64,000 nt of DNA from Cyrtodaria siliqua (lineage: Eukaryota > Mollusca > Bivalvia > Adapedonta > Hiatellidae). The notes under the pieces are model-generated. The model was not told the origin of the DNA, did no database searches, and saw nothing but the letters and a program-made list of their open reading frames with translations. Of this stretch, positions 31,366 to 43,489 are shown piece after piece. The stretch is from contig JAWPHD010004459.1 in assembly GCA_037043455.1 (NCBI GenBank), positions 123,467 to 187,466 on the forward strand, written 5' to 3'. Position 1 is the first letter of the stretch, and the number at the start of each line of letters is the position of its first letter. The translations under genes and the position numbers were made by a program.

Positions 31366-32430
31366 GGATGCGATGTATTTTACTCAACATTTTTTCCCCC
31401 TGCAAAGTTCGTGTTTAGCAAATACAAACTCGTACCATATTGTTTAATTAACAGCTTTGTCAAATGAAAGCATTTGCATAGGGATTATGTTTTATTTAAT
31501 TAATAAACACCCACGCAAATTTAGAATATCGGAGCTCGTTCGTGTTTGGATTGCAATTTTATGGAAAAAAAGATTGAACCCACTCGTGAACACACAAATG
31601 ACGTAGGTATATTTCAATATTTGAATTAGCCTAGAAAGGTGGCACATGTACTATTGTGGAATATGAGAAATATGCAATCTTTCATTCATAATTATAATCT
31701 GCTTTTCAATTAGAATGGGTATTTCAGAGACCACTTCAATTTGCTAGTAAATGGCATGAATTAGTAAAAAACTAAATGTGAAAAGTGCATGTATTATTCA
31801 TGAAATTCGACTTCAGAGTGAGAAACCCCGCTGTGCTTTAATGTGCAATGAACGATTTTACTCCCGCCCTAGTTAAATAGCAACTATTTTTAACAAAGCG
31901 TACAAATGTGTATTTAATATTTTGAAATATTTGTTCATTGAAAAGTTTATGAATGCTGCGGTGCGTACGAATCTGTATTTATAATTCTCAATAGTTATCA
32001 CATGATACATTTTAAAGTAACATATATTGAACAAGGTCATTAATTTAAAAATATTGTATTGCTTGATGTTATTAAAATAAATACATGTGATATAAAAAGG
32101 TCATTATATTATTTACATTCATTTTAATTTTACTGGTAAAATATAAATCAATATGACGTCATAATTCCAATTATACATATATGTCAAAGAAATGTTGTTC
32201 ATCATGACGTCCTTGTATTGTATAGAAGAATTTATTTAGACATGACCTGGTTTAAATATATTTGTAGCATGGTCGGTGACATTTCCTCTGATGAATGTAG
32301 AGCATTAAATCGTTTAATTTAGGGTAACTAAAGGGGCGTGGCTATACCGTGCTACAACTACCGGATATTGGAATTTAGAGTACGGTCACTATGACGTCAC
32401 AGTGTTACTAAGTACACCATGCTACAAAAA
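31366..32430. other. AT-rich DNA, no feature seen
   Basis: No supported ORF or repeat match. Confidence 0.45.
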
Positions 32431-32531
32431 AGATAGAGTCTGTCTCAGCTCGTTGGCTATTTAAACACATTGATGGGCTACGCCCATCTCGGTGTTTAAA
32501 TAAGCCAACTCGCTGAGACCAGACTCTATCT
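32431..32531. repeat. Hairpin element, ~48-bp arms (family H)
   Basis: AGATAGAGTCTG...TTTAAACAC..GATGGGC and its reverse complement flank a 3-bp centre (TAC). Arms have a few mismatches. The core ATTTAAACACATTGATGGGC recurs in mirrored form at 42944-43000. Confidence 0.85.
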
Positions 32532-33346
32532 ATTACTTATTGTATAACATGTATAACGTAATACGGTTAGTAGGCTATTTCAACTGATATAACTGATTGT
32601 CGATAGTGGGTTTGCTTTCTTTGCAAATTGAGTTCAAGAGCAAGGCGTGGGTTGACAAAGCCTTAAGTGGCTATTTAAAGCTTTTGCATAAGGCATTTGC
32701 TTTATTAGGAATATACATTGCTGGAGGTGCGTCAATGATACACACACGCATAAAAAACACGAACAAACAAATTAAGCTTGATGACGATAAAAGAATGGAA
32801 TAATTGATCTGAGGATCGGCATTCGATTTCTAGCCGCTATCCCATTATGTGTTTTAATCTTAACTAAATAGCCAAGTTATTCGTAGATGCATAGTTTATG
32901 TTCGTCGTTCCTATGTATCGATCTGGACTCTAAAGAATATCAGCCACTTCGTTTTAGTTATAAAATTTAATTATTAATTTCATTTTTGAATTGAAACACT
33001 CGATACGAAAACGCAGAATGGGTCGGCAGAGCCTTGACAGGCTTTGTTCTCTAAGCCTTGGCTTATAAACTTGACAGCAAATGTCACTGACATAATATTC
33101 TCTATATCCCTTTAACCTGTTGTTTGCCACTGCATCACCCCCTCCAACACTCGCACCGCACTCCGCAACCCCACCACCGGCAAAAACTAATAATACGGAT
33201 ATGCTTGTTTGGGCCCGAATAATACCATTGTTATTCCGGTCGTCTGTATTACTTCCGAGTCATACTGATTTGCTGTATAATTGTCCCGAGTTTTATCGCG
33301 TGTAATGCCGGTCTATTGTTTAATCTCCAAGAATAAGAATTACACG
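32532..33346. other. No gene; short match to 44600
   Basis: 33045-33105 (TTTGTTCTCTAAGCCT...ATAAACTTGACAG...TGACATA) resembles 44610-44665. ORFs at 32597-32803 and 33120-33305 have no motif. Confidence 0.4.
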
Positions 33347-33435
33347 GTTAGTAACTTAGAATTTCAGCTGTATTTTGGCGAGTGTAAGAAAAGTGATAAA
33401 TGCGAGACTTTGGCTGAAATTCTAAATTACTAAAC
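33347..33435. repeat. Hairpin, ~22-bp arms
   Basis: GTTAGTAACTTAGAATTTCAGC and GCTGAAATTCTAAATTACTAAAC are inverted with two mismatches, around a 44-bp spacer containing two GCGAG words. Confidence 0.8.
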
Positions 33436-33929
33436 ATGTACTTTTTGTATGCAAACTGTTTCAGATAACTTAATTTACCTGAAAACCAGTAGAAACAACA
33501 GCTCACGTCTGTTGCGGTCAAAATACAAAATCAAGGGAAGTAACTTTGGCAAAACATGTTTTTCGCCGTTAAAAATATAACAATCGAAAATAAATGTCAA
33601 ATACTTTCTGCTGATAATGCACTGAATTCCCAAATTGATAAATATAAAGCATACATGTTTATATATGTAGATGAAATTGATGATTCATGACACATTAAGT
33701 CGTCGAACAATAGCACGTGTACCCAACTAGCATAATATAGCAGTTGGGCGGAACATAGTAGGTGTATAGTAGAAACATTCGTTGCACGATAAATAACAAT
33801 CGACACATTGTATCCCGAATAATTACTTCTGTTTAATATTTTATTTCAGTTATATTGTCTTCTATATTAATGACTACCATTTGCATAGTTTTTTCTCGTT
33901 TACCGTTTTCAGCCATATGCTATTGCTCA

Positions 33930-34990
33930 TAGACCGGATACATCGTATTAGCGCACCACCGGATGTTACCATAGTGTTCAAGACCAGACCTATTTTACTG
34001 AACGCTTAGGTTATAATAGCATAAATGAGTCTCCATGCCCCTTCCATAGTAAAGTTAGAATGTTGACAACCTGTTAAAAACTCAAACCTGATTAGAATTC
34101 TGGAAAACTTACTTTATCGTGCAAATAAACATGTCTACTATTAAACATCAACAACGAAATAGGCGGTTGAATATCTTCTAAGAAACATTTCTTCAGCTGT
34201 ATACTAATACCGGGTCAAAGGTCAAAGCTATTTTACCCCTTGCAATTTCGTACCCTGTCTACTTTCACTTCTGAAATTTATATCAAAAACTGTCAAAAAC
34301 ATAATGAGCTCCATTTTCAAATATCAGCAACATGTCCAGAATACAGTTACAGCCAAATAATAAGAGGGAACTGCACAACAAAAAAGTTTAAAGAAAAACA
34401 AATTAGCACTTAATACAGAACTATATTCGATGCACCAGGACAGCACATCCGGCTGATTTAGTGTAATTAGACCTGTATCTCAGTCCGAGATTTGTCTAGA
34501 TTTTTGTGACGCTTCTAATGTTTGTATTTGAAACAAGCGTCGCAGATGATCAAGACTATTGCTCAGTGGGAAAACATCAGAATTATTCCGAATAACCTGG
34601 TGTTTGTGCCGTAGCCTGGTTCACTGGCTTTCTACAATGCTTTGTGGATAGCCAGAGAACCATGCTACTGCTAAATAACGCCAAGAACGCGCACCTGTTT
34701 TGGAAGGTTTAATTTGCGGGACCCTGTACGGTTTTTGCGATCCTAAAAATGTAAAAGAAAATAATATTGTTTTTCTCATATGATGCAAAGGATAAATTAA
34801 AGTAAAATAAAGGAAAATAGAACCTTATTGTTTCATTCTAATCACATGTCTATTAATAATTAATTATAAATAAAACAAAGTAAAAAAGTTAAATATTCAA
34901 TATCGACAACAAATATGTACTGGCAATTATTCATTGGTAATAACAATTTTGGGGCAAGTTAAACAAAATCAAGACATATGACATTTCAGT
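33930..34990 (+). repeat. Left arm of a large inverted duplication
   Basis: Three consecutive blocks recur at 49820-51620. Block X (33930-34003) and block Z plus what follows it (34490-34990) recur inverted. Block Y (34007-34485) recurs in direct orientation. No coding capacity. One copy may contain a mobile or inverted segment. Confidence 0.75.
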
Positions 34991-35860
34991 CAGGGCAAGT
35001 GGCCTTTTGAAATCTACTTGCCCTGTGCTCTTCCTCAATTTTAATTTTCTTGGAGCACTTTTATGGCGATTACTCCTCTGAAAGTACTGGACAGACTTTT
35101 CATGAAACTTCACTGGAATGTTGCTCTTGATGTCTAGTAATACATGTCAGCCGGAAATTCAAGATGGCCGCCACGAAAGAAATACATTTTACACAACTAC
35201 AAATTCTTGCCGGCCACTTCCCAACAACCATGATAAGTGTTATTGATTTGGAACCTTAAACCAAAATGACTGGCATGCCATGTAGTTGGTTCTAACCAAA
35301 ATTCATTTCTATTCGATGTCAAACATGGCAGCCAGCGCCCATCTTTGTTTATATAGAGTTATATAGGAACAACTTGTGGCGACTACTCCTCTGAAATAAA
35401 TTTCATGGACGTCCATGATTCTTTGCAAGAATGTTGATCTTGCTGTCTCGTTGGTCCTAGTAAAAAAACCAGGCCGGCCGGGAATTCAAGATAGCTGCCA
35501 CAGCTACAAAAATATTTTGCACAATACACGTTTGTGGCGACTACTTCTCAAAAACCAACAGTAATATTGCATTATTTCTTTGGAACATTTACTAAAATGA
35601 CTGGCACGACATGTAGTTGGTCCTACACAAAATTCATTTCGATTCGATTTTAAACATGGCCAGCAGCGGCCATCTTCGTTTACATAGAGTTATATAGGAA
35701 AGACTTGTGGCGATTACTCTGAAAAAACTTGATCGATTTTCATGACACTTTACAGGAATGTTGCTCTCGATGTCTAGGTGGAGCTTAGTAAAAATCAGGT
35801 CGGCGGGAAATTCGAAATGGTCGCCACACTTTTAAAAATACAAGTTCATGGCAACTACTA
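34991..35860 (+). repeat. ~315-bp tandem repeat, left copy
   Basis: Roughly three units sharing GAATGTTGCTCT(T/C)GATGTCTAG, GCCGG-AAATTCAAGATGGCCGCCAC, AAAATGACTGGCA(T/C)G and ATTCGATGTCAAACATGGC. The inverted counterpart lies at 49060-49800. Confidence 0.75.
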
Positions 35861-36049
35861 AAAAAGAAAGATTTTAACCAACTCTCTCAAACAATAATTT
35901 ACCACTTCCTACAACTCGTACTCATGAACTTTGATTCTCCTTTAAATAGCTTGGTTCTTTCATTATACAATTGCAAAACAAATATGGCAGGCTACTTTAA
36001 TTTCCAGGAAAAAAGCAGCACATTCGTTTATGATGAAGTTACAGTGTTC

Positions 36050-36294
36050 CGTTATGGCCGTCGTACCATCGCGTATCGACGTGTAAACGCGATACTACGC
36101 CCGTACGATGTCGATGGTACAATGATATGATGTCGATGGTACGATGACACGATGGTACGATGGAGATGGTAGGTCGATAAGATGACACGATGCTCCATCG
36201 CGTAATCTTCTTCGTACCATCGCTATCGTACCATCGTTCCATCAAGCGTCGACTTGTAAATGTAATGGTGCGACGGTACGACGGAACGATGGTA
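36050..36294. repeat. CGATGGTACGATG short-repeat cluster
   Basis: Dense GTACGATG / CGATGGTAC words on one strand (36095-36175) and their complement ATCGTACCATCG after ~36210, so the cluster can fold. Notably CpG-rich against AT-rich surroundings. Confidence 0.7.
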
Positions 36295-37206
36295 CGATGT
36301 GTTGGTTGGTTGTTGCACACTGGTTTGACAAATATTGTATTGGTGTGTTGTTGTACACTGCTTTGAGCAATATTGTATTGGTGGGACGTCGCACACTGGT
36401 TTGACCAATATTGTTTTGGTGGGACGTCGCTCAATGGTTTGACCAATATTGTATTGGTAGGACGTCGCACACTGGTTTGAGCCATATTGTAGTGTTGGTT
36501 GTCCAACATTGGTTTGATCAATAGTGTATTTGTTGGTTGCTGCACGCTGGTTTGACCAATAATGTATTGGTGGGCCGTCGCACACTGGTTTGACCAAAAT
36601 TGTATTGGTGGGACGTCGCACACTGGTTTGACCAATAATGTATTGGTGGGATGTCGCACACTGGTTTGATCAATATTGTATTGGTGGGATGTCGCACACT
36701 GGTTTGACCAATATTGTATTGGTGGGTTGTCGCAATCTGGTTTGATCCATTCTGTATTGTTGGTTGTCCGACATTGGTTTGATGAATAGTGTATTTGTTG
36801 GTTGTTGCACGCTGGTTTGACCAATAATGTATTGGTGGGCCGTCGCACACTGGTTTGACCAAAATTGTATTGGTGGGACGTCGCACGCTGGTTTGACCAA
36901 TAATGTATTGGTGGGCCGTCGCACACTGGTTTGACCAAAATTGTATTGGTGGGACGTCGCACACTGGTTTGACCAATAATGTATTGGTGGGATGTCGCAC
37001 ACTGGTTTGATCAATATTGTATTGGTGGGTTGTCGCACACTGGTTTGACCAATATTGTATTGGTGGGATGTCGCACACTGGTTTGATGAATAGTGTATTT
37101 GTTGGTTGTTGCACACTGGTTTGACCAATATTGTATTGGTGAGTCGTTGCATACTGGTTTGATCCATACTATCTATATTTGTTGGTTGTCGCACACTGGT
37201 TTTGTT
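36295..37206. repeat. 38-bp satellite array, left part
   Basis: About 24 tandem units of CACTGGTTTGACCAATATTGTATTGGTGGGATGTCG type. Spacing of 38 bp measured at 36661, 36699 and 36737. Because 38 is not a multiple of 3 and the minus strand lacks stops, long reverse ORFs (up to 307 codons) with repeating HQYN, TNTLLVKPV and YWSNQ motifs appear. I read them as products of the array, not genes. Confidence 0.9.
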
Positions 37207-39275
37207 TAAACATATATTATTCATTGTATTAACAAGTTAAGCATATATACAATAACAACAAATAAAGGATTGAACGGAAGCGTAATACTTATTAAGTTCC
37301 TTTCCTTACCATGTTTATATGTAACACTAGAATGACAGACTTATTAAACATTACTCAAGAAGAGAAAATAGAAACAAAATATTTCTTATACAATGGAAAA
37401 TGTTATCAAGATTTAGAAGGAAAAGTACGTTTGAAAACTAAGAAAAAACGCACACACAAAAAATAATAAAATTTATATATTGAATAATACTAAAAAGAAA
37501 TATAAAAAGATACAAAAAAAAAAGTGTAAGGGAAATCTGGGCGGCGACATTGGGTAGGGGCGAATCATCCGTACTAGCAGCATCTAACTTGTTCTTTTAC
37601 TGATGTTGATAAGTTATGTCAGTTTAAAATCGTTTGCTTTTTAATATAAAATTTTGCACATTTTCGAAGTTCGTAACTGAGATTGGGGTCACCACATAGG
37701 AGAATATTAGTTGAGATAGTACATATATTTGAAAGAGAGTTGATAAGTTCTAAGCGAATAATGTGATAGGTTGGACACGTGAAGAAGAAATGCTATGTGT
37801 TCTCGATACTACCACAATGACACAGAGGAGAGTCAGTTAAATTTTTGATAAACAAGTGATGGTTTAATGAACTACAGTTTGTTCTGAGACGTGTGGGTAG
37901 GATTTGTGCTTTCCTGTCACCTGTGTAGTAATACTTCTAGGGACGTGTTTCATGGGTAAGATATCGTTTGAAAGAGTAAACAGATTCTAACGATCTGGCG
38001 TCCTGCGGGAGTAAATTCCATTCACGAACAACAGAAGGTAAAAATGAATCGGAGTAATTTTGTGTTCGAGAATGAATTGTTTGAAGATTATTTGCATTTC
38101 GTAAGCTGTATCGAGACTCCTCTCCTATACTAGAGGATGAACTAATGTAGTAAGATACGGTGGTGCCAAGTTATGATTCATTTTATAAAATAGAACAAGC
38201 TTATGTTTGCGCCTTCGAGCGTCAAGCGTTTCCCAGCCTACTTCCGTGTGCAAATCATTTAAGGATACAAGTTTGGTAGCTCCTGTTACAATTCTAGCTG
38301 CTTCATTTTGGATTTTATCTAGTTACAGTTTTTCATAAAATGTGCAATTATCCCAGATAACATCTGCATATTCTAACAGGGGCCTTATAAAACTAATATA
38401 TATTATTTCTAAGGATTTACGATCCAGCTTGAATTTAAGTTTTCTCATTATATTTATTCTGGTCCATGCTTTTGCTGTTATGTATTCGATGTGGGAATGC
38501 CAACTGTAGTCGTTTGAAAGCTTCACGCCCAGATGTTTAAGAGTTGTAACGTCTGGTATTTGTTGATTAAGCATATTTAAAGGTGGATGTATAGGTTTGT
38601 TTCTTTTACGAGATATCAATAAAGATGCAGTCTTTGTAGGGTTAAAAGTGACAAGCCATTTATTCGCCCAGTCAGTTATATTTACTATATCGGAATTTAG
38701 GATATCGGCTGCGGTAATTAAGTGGTGAACAATAATATATAGACTTGTGTCATCAGCGAACAGACGAATGTTGGAATCTATATCCGTAACAATGTCATTG
38801 ATATATATTAAAAATAGAAGAGGCTCTAAGATAGAGCCTTGTGGTACACCTGCGTTTATAGAAATCCACTCTGATTTAGCACCAGGAACTATAACGCATT
38901 GGCGTCTATTTTCGAGATAATTGGAAAACCAGTTTATAAGTGCATCCGACATACCAGCAGATTTAAGTTTCGCTAAAAGAGCTTTGTGCCACACGCGATC
39001 GAAGATAACAATTACTTCTTTACCAACATCCAGTGCTTGACAGAAAGAATTATAAAGATAAGTAAGTTGATTTACTGTCGAATCGCCCGGCATGAAGCCA
39101 GACTGCAGAGCCGATAGAAAGCTACTGACGCGAAGAAAATTATATACATGTTTAAAGACTAATCTTTCCAAAACATTGTTAATGTTACTTAAAAGTGAGA
39201 TAGGACGGTAGTTATTAACAAATGATGGGTTACCGTTCTTGAAAACGGCACACACAAAAGCTTCCTTCCAAATAT
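37207..39275 (-). mobile_element. 5'-truncated LINE inserted in satellite
   Basis: The minus-strand reverse transcriptase remnant and its 3' region interrupt the 38-bp satellite. Both borders fall in the same part of the satellite unit, with GGTTTTG left and CGGTTTG right, consistent with a short target duplication. The 5' end starts inside RT. The 3' region to ~37207 contains only A-rich sequence. Confidence 0.8.
37580..39275 (-). pseudogene. LINE reverse transcriptase (Jockey/CR1-like group)
   Basis: Reading downward from 39275: WKEAFV, NNYRPISLL, SALQSGF, FDRVWHK, GVPQGS, FADD and KHLGV, then PLLEYADVIWD near 38350. The frame stops at 38323, but family-like sequence continues (WETLDARRRKHKLV, WNLLPQDAR). 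A CHCGS...H...C zinc-knuckle-like end is interrupted by a stop at ~37790. Motif A looks shortened: the expected first Asp before the A-F-D segment is missing, so the enzyme would be dead even in frame. The 467-codon ORF to 39726 fuses satellite codons to RT by chance. Live enzymes copy LINE RNA at a nicked target. Confidence 0.88.
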
Positions 39276-40055
39276 TCGGTTTGATCCCCACAGTATTTAT
39301 TGGTTGTCCAACATTGGTTTGATCCATACTGTATTTGTTGGTTGTCCAACATTGGTTTGATGAATATTGTATTTGTTGGTTTGACCAATATTGTATTGGT
39401 GAATCATTGCATACTGGTTTGATCCTTACTATGTGTGTTGGTTGTCGAACACTGGTTTGATCCCATAGTATTTGTTGGTTGTCCAACATTGGTTTGATGA
39501 ATACTGTATTTGTTGGTCGTTGCATACGGGTTTGATCCATACTATATTTGTTGGTTGTCGCACACTGGTTTGATCCCCACAGTATTTGTTGGTTGTCCAA
39601 CGTTGGTTTGATCCATACTGTATTTGTTTGTTGTCCAACATTGGTTTGATCATAGTGTATTTGTTGGTTGTTGCACTGGTTTGACCAATATTGTATTGGT
39701 GAGTCATTGCACACTGGTTTGATCAATATTGTTTTGTTGGTTGTTGCACACTGGTTTGATCCATTCTGTATTTGTTAGTTGTTACACACTGGTTAGATCC
39801 ATACTGTATGTGTTGTTTGTCCAACACTGGTTTGATCAATATTGTATTGGTGAGTCGTTGCACACTGGTTTGATCAATACTGTATTTGTTGGTTGTTTCA
39901 CATTGGTTTGATTAATATTGTATTTGTTGATTGTTGCACACTGGTTTTATCCATACTGTTTGTGTTGGTTGTCCAACATTGGTTTGATCAATAGCGTATT
40001 TGTTGTTTTACTGCACACTGGTTTGATCCATATTGTTTTGCTGAGTCGTTGCATA
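39276..40055. repeat. 38-bp satellite array, right part
   Basis: About 20 more diverged units (TTGGTTGTCCAACATTGGTTTGAT type). They are richer in CCAACATTGG than the left part, so the two sides are not homogenised equally. Confidence 0.88.
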
Positions 40056-40447
40056 TAAAGAACATCTAGCACACCCACTTAAATTGTAGAACTCGTGCGA
40101 GCATATTTTACTATTTACCCTAATTCCCTATCCACCTCGGAAGTACCACGTCAGTTTGAATGAAATGGATTGTACTTTGGATTAATGGATGTTTTTGTTC
40201 GGTTTTCGGTCACATTATGTAAAGTTATGCAAAGAATCTATTAAAGCTGTACAGTCCCTATTTTTACTAGTAATAACTCATGAATATGAATGAGTCACGT
40301 GTGAAGTAGTTTCAAATCGACGAACACCCCAAAAGGCGGTATATAACGAGAAATCGATGCGTAAAATTTCACATTTTTATTTAGCCTCCGTACAGGTAAC
40401 ATCGATCAATATACGGCTCCAGAATATATGTGATAAAAAAAAAAAGT
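40056..40447. other. AT-rich DNA, no feature seen
   Basis: No supported ORF or repeat. Confidence 0.4.
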
Positions 40448-40530
40448 TGCCCGGAACGGGATTTGAACCACAGCCTTGCACTTGTAAGATTTGAAAGATG
40501 TACGCTGTCCTCTAGACCACTGCTATTTAT
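40448..40530 (-). repeat. tRNA-like pseudogene or SINE head
   Basis: On the minus strand AGTGGTCTAGAGGACAGCG looks like a D-arm/A-box, and TGTGGTTCAAATCCCGTTCC like a T-arm/B-box. The acceptor 5' strand does not pair with the 3' strand, so no functional tRNA is claimed. Confidence 0.5.
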
Positions 40531-40805
40531 TGGTATTTTGTAGCATTTTTAACACTAAATAGGCATTACGTAATAACAAGAGCGCGCACACAAACTCATC
40601 AAGCGCTAAATAACAAGTCGAGATATGGTTGATTTGAGGCGAAGTATTAGTTTCATATTGATAAGATACAGTATTACACCAGGCAATGTTAATTTACACG
40701 TGCGACAATATGGACTGCATATTTATTGATCCATCATTAGTTGCGTTCAAATGTTAAGTTATTTTGCCTCATAATATATGGTAGTTAGTATACTATTTTC
40801 TCAAG

Positions 40806-40876
40806 TAGCGTTATAGTTCAGTGGATAGAGCACAGGACTTGAAATCAGAAGGTCGTGTGTTCGAGCCCCGAAAGAA
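40806..40876 (+). repeat. tRNA-like pseudogene or SINE head
   Basis: GTTATAGTTCAGTGGATAGAGCAC is a good D-arm and A-box. CTTGAAA resembles an anticodon loop and TGTGTTCGAGCCCCG a B-box. Stems are imperfect and there is no long variable arm. Likely tRNA-derived, not a working tRNA. Confidence 0.5.
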
Positions 40877-41392
40877 ATTATTTTTTTTGGTAAAAATTAC
40901 TGTTACCTGTGTTTAGGTACGATGTGCACTGGTCGATGTATATACAGTTAATGATTTCCTTCGCTATATTTGTTCGCTTAAATACCCGATTTAGACATGA
41001 GCTGGTGAACATGAAGTTACAAATAAAGACACGCCTACAAAGAAGAAATCGACTGATATAGGGACTCTGTAGCTTTAACACCATAGCACCGGATGAAAAA
41101 AAAACTTTTATATAAAATATTCTCTCGCAAAATACATTACTAATTACGGAATTTGCATTAAGAGTGCCACTCCACGGCCAAAAGACATTTCGTTACATCA
41201 AAGATTTCATTTTTTATTTTATTTGGAATCCATCTATATTTTGGTTGGAAAACAAAACAGAAGTAGCCTGTATCGTGACCACTTTAAGATAAGTTTCATG
41301 TTTTCTGCTTTTTTCTAATAAACACAATAAACATCCGGAGGTAAATAATGTTCAAATTTATTTGTTCTTTAAGAAAATAAGTTGAAATTAAC
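40877..41392. other. AT-rich DNA, no feature seen
   Basis: No supported ORF or repeat. Confidence 0.4.
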
Positions 41393-41512
41393 TGAATAGC
41401 GGATCATCAACACATTATAGGTTATTTAGAGCCGACCATCCGGGAACTTGTCCTACTCTTACATACGAATATATTTCTACAGTTCTTTCACGTACGTGCT
41501 CGGAGGATATGG
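41393..41512 (+). repeat. Dispersed repeat B, short copy
   Basis: GGATCATCAACACATTATAGGTTATTTAGAGCCG, TACTCTTACAT and GTACGTGCTCGGAGGAT. The middle and end of the repeat are deleted. Confidence 0.65.
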
Positions 41513-42943
41513 AAGCCGCCATTTCGAGACTATGACGTCATAGTTTTTAATAGCCGTATATGGTCAATTTATAAATATTTTAATTTAAGGAGAAAAATAT
41601 ACAGCAAATGTATGAACAATAAAAATATTCAATTGTAATAGGTCAAAATAAAATCAGTTTGCATACATTTGAAGTGATTTTCTTTGCGTTAAATGATATT
41701 TAAATGAGATTTCATAAGCCTTAGCCCAATATTGTTCTACGGAATCTGTAACAGCAGTAAGACAAGAAATTAACAGTTTGGAGATGTTTGTAGAGGGACA
41801 GGCACTATAGAAATGGTACGGACGTTATAAGGCTATGTGTGTCCTTTAGAAATCCAGTACATAGGTGGAAGTTTTTTTTAAATTTTCGTCTACTCCAATC
41901 TAGAAAGCATTGCAGTGTGTTATATGCGTAAAATCGACCTCAGTAGGTTGATCTAGAGTATATAAATTAGTACTCCTGAGTTCCAGAGATAGAACATGGA
42001 TGTAATGTAGGCGTCAAGCAATAATTACATTATTATATACTTTACTAACGGAAACTAAAACAAATGTGTTATGAAATATTTGACTTTCCGATTTTAAATT
42101 ACCAAACAAAAATCCAGGTCTCAGAGAAGGTAGAGATGTGTTAGCTGTATAAAAGTCAATACGAGCATCTACGATTTTAATAACTTTTTCCAAATAGAAA
42201 TGGATTTCATGTCGGAATGTTCTCTGCGACACCATTGTATACTAAAGTATTCAATAGATTGACCGGTTGAGGACATTCATCGAATATAATATATACTTCA
42301 GATTTGTAGACCACGAATGCCGAATATGTTTATCTGTTATATCAAAACTACCAGTGATAACATGACCAGCCGGAGCATAGCAAACGTGTAATGTTTTCAG
42401 TTACGTTCCTTAGGAGGGTTATTTCGGTGTAGTTGAAAATCATATGTACTGCTTGTTTGCTTATACTTATAAACAAACTACAGGACTTGCGGATTTTCTT
42501 TAACATTTAGGAAAAGAATCAACAACACGATTATCTCGAATAATTAATGCCCTTATTAAGATACCGTATATTTAGAAAATGTCTGACGTGATCTAACACC
42601 TTGTTATTATTCTGAAAATAATACTGTGAAAACGAAAGAGGCTATGAGTGCGATAAAGGTAGAAGTGATATCAAGTGTGATATGGTACGCAGGCAAATCA
42701 ATAGGTTGTTGACTTATTTTCTTCAAAACAAAATTGTATGTACAAATAAAGAGTAAAATATGAATGACTAGTCAGAAATACGGCACTGAATGGGAAAAAA
42801 AGGCAATGGGTACAAATTAAATACAGGAAAATAACAGGTGCAACAAATATTTTGTGTAATGAACTGATGTTGTTTAATGACACAAACATGTAACGCAGCT
42901 TTTAGAAAGCTATGTCATTTATGGAGCACTATGTAATAAATAG
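41513..42943. other. AT-rich DNA, no feature seen
   Basis: Only short frames (for example 42014-42235, minus strand) with no motif. Confidence 0.4.
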
Positions 42944-43020
42944 AGTTGGTTGATTTACACATAGAGATGGGCAAAGCCCATCAATGTGTTTAAATCAACC
43001 ATTGAGATGAGACCATACTC
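42944..43020. repeat. Hairpin element of family H
   Basis: GGTTGATTTACACATAGAGATGGGC and GCCCATCAATGTGTTTAAATCAACC are inverted around AAA. The right flank (GAGATGAGACCATACTCTG) resembles the outer arm at 32510-32530. Confidence 0.8.
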
Positions 43021-43489
43021 TGGTCGTTTTGTAACAAGTCTGTTTCATCTGTCTGCCATACTTTAACTTCCAATAACTGGTAGTTAAATTCAGACAGGTG
43101 ATATTTTTCAATTAAATGATTTAACAACTGTGCAAATACAAAGGAAATGTGAGCGACCATGGGACAATGATATTGTATCACTGTTTTATGTCTGAGAATA
43201 TAACATATGTACAATATGACTAAAGCTAGCATACAGAAATCCATCGATATATTACTATAATTTCGGAATACCTTGAAATGAAATACGGTATTCCGATATG
43301 TCTCAAGTCCGTAAAAATGACAAACTGCTCTCCAAGTATGTGTTAACTCGAAGGTATAAGAGCACCTTGGCATGTTAAATAGGGTTTTACACCATTTCCG
43401 TCACATTTGACAGGGTCGCTGTTATATTTAAGTAAAAAATGAGACATAAAACACACAGAAAAAAACTGTTACTGTGTACAATAGACGGT
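43021..43489. other. No supported gene
   Basis: A 127-codon minus-strand ORF (43373-42990) has one hydrophobic stretch and no recognisable domain. It overlaps the hairpin at 42944, so I do not call it a gene. Confidence 0.35.

Noticed and set aside
36039..39726. Long minus-strand ORFs (up to 467 codons) as repeat proteins or a satellite-RT fusion gene
   Set aside because: The satellite period and lack of stops explain them. The fusion is formed by a LINE inserting into the array.
40448..40876. Two functional tRNA genes
   Set aside because: A- and B-box words are good, but acceptor and anticodon stems do not pair.
42990..43373. 127-codon minus-strand ORF as a membrane protein
   Set aside because: Only one hydrophobic stretch, no homology recognised, and it overlaps a hairpin element.
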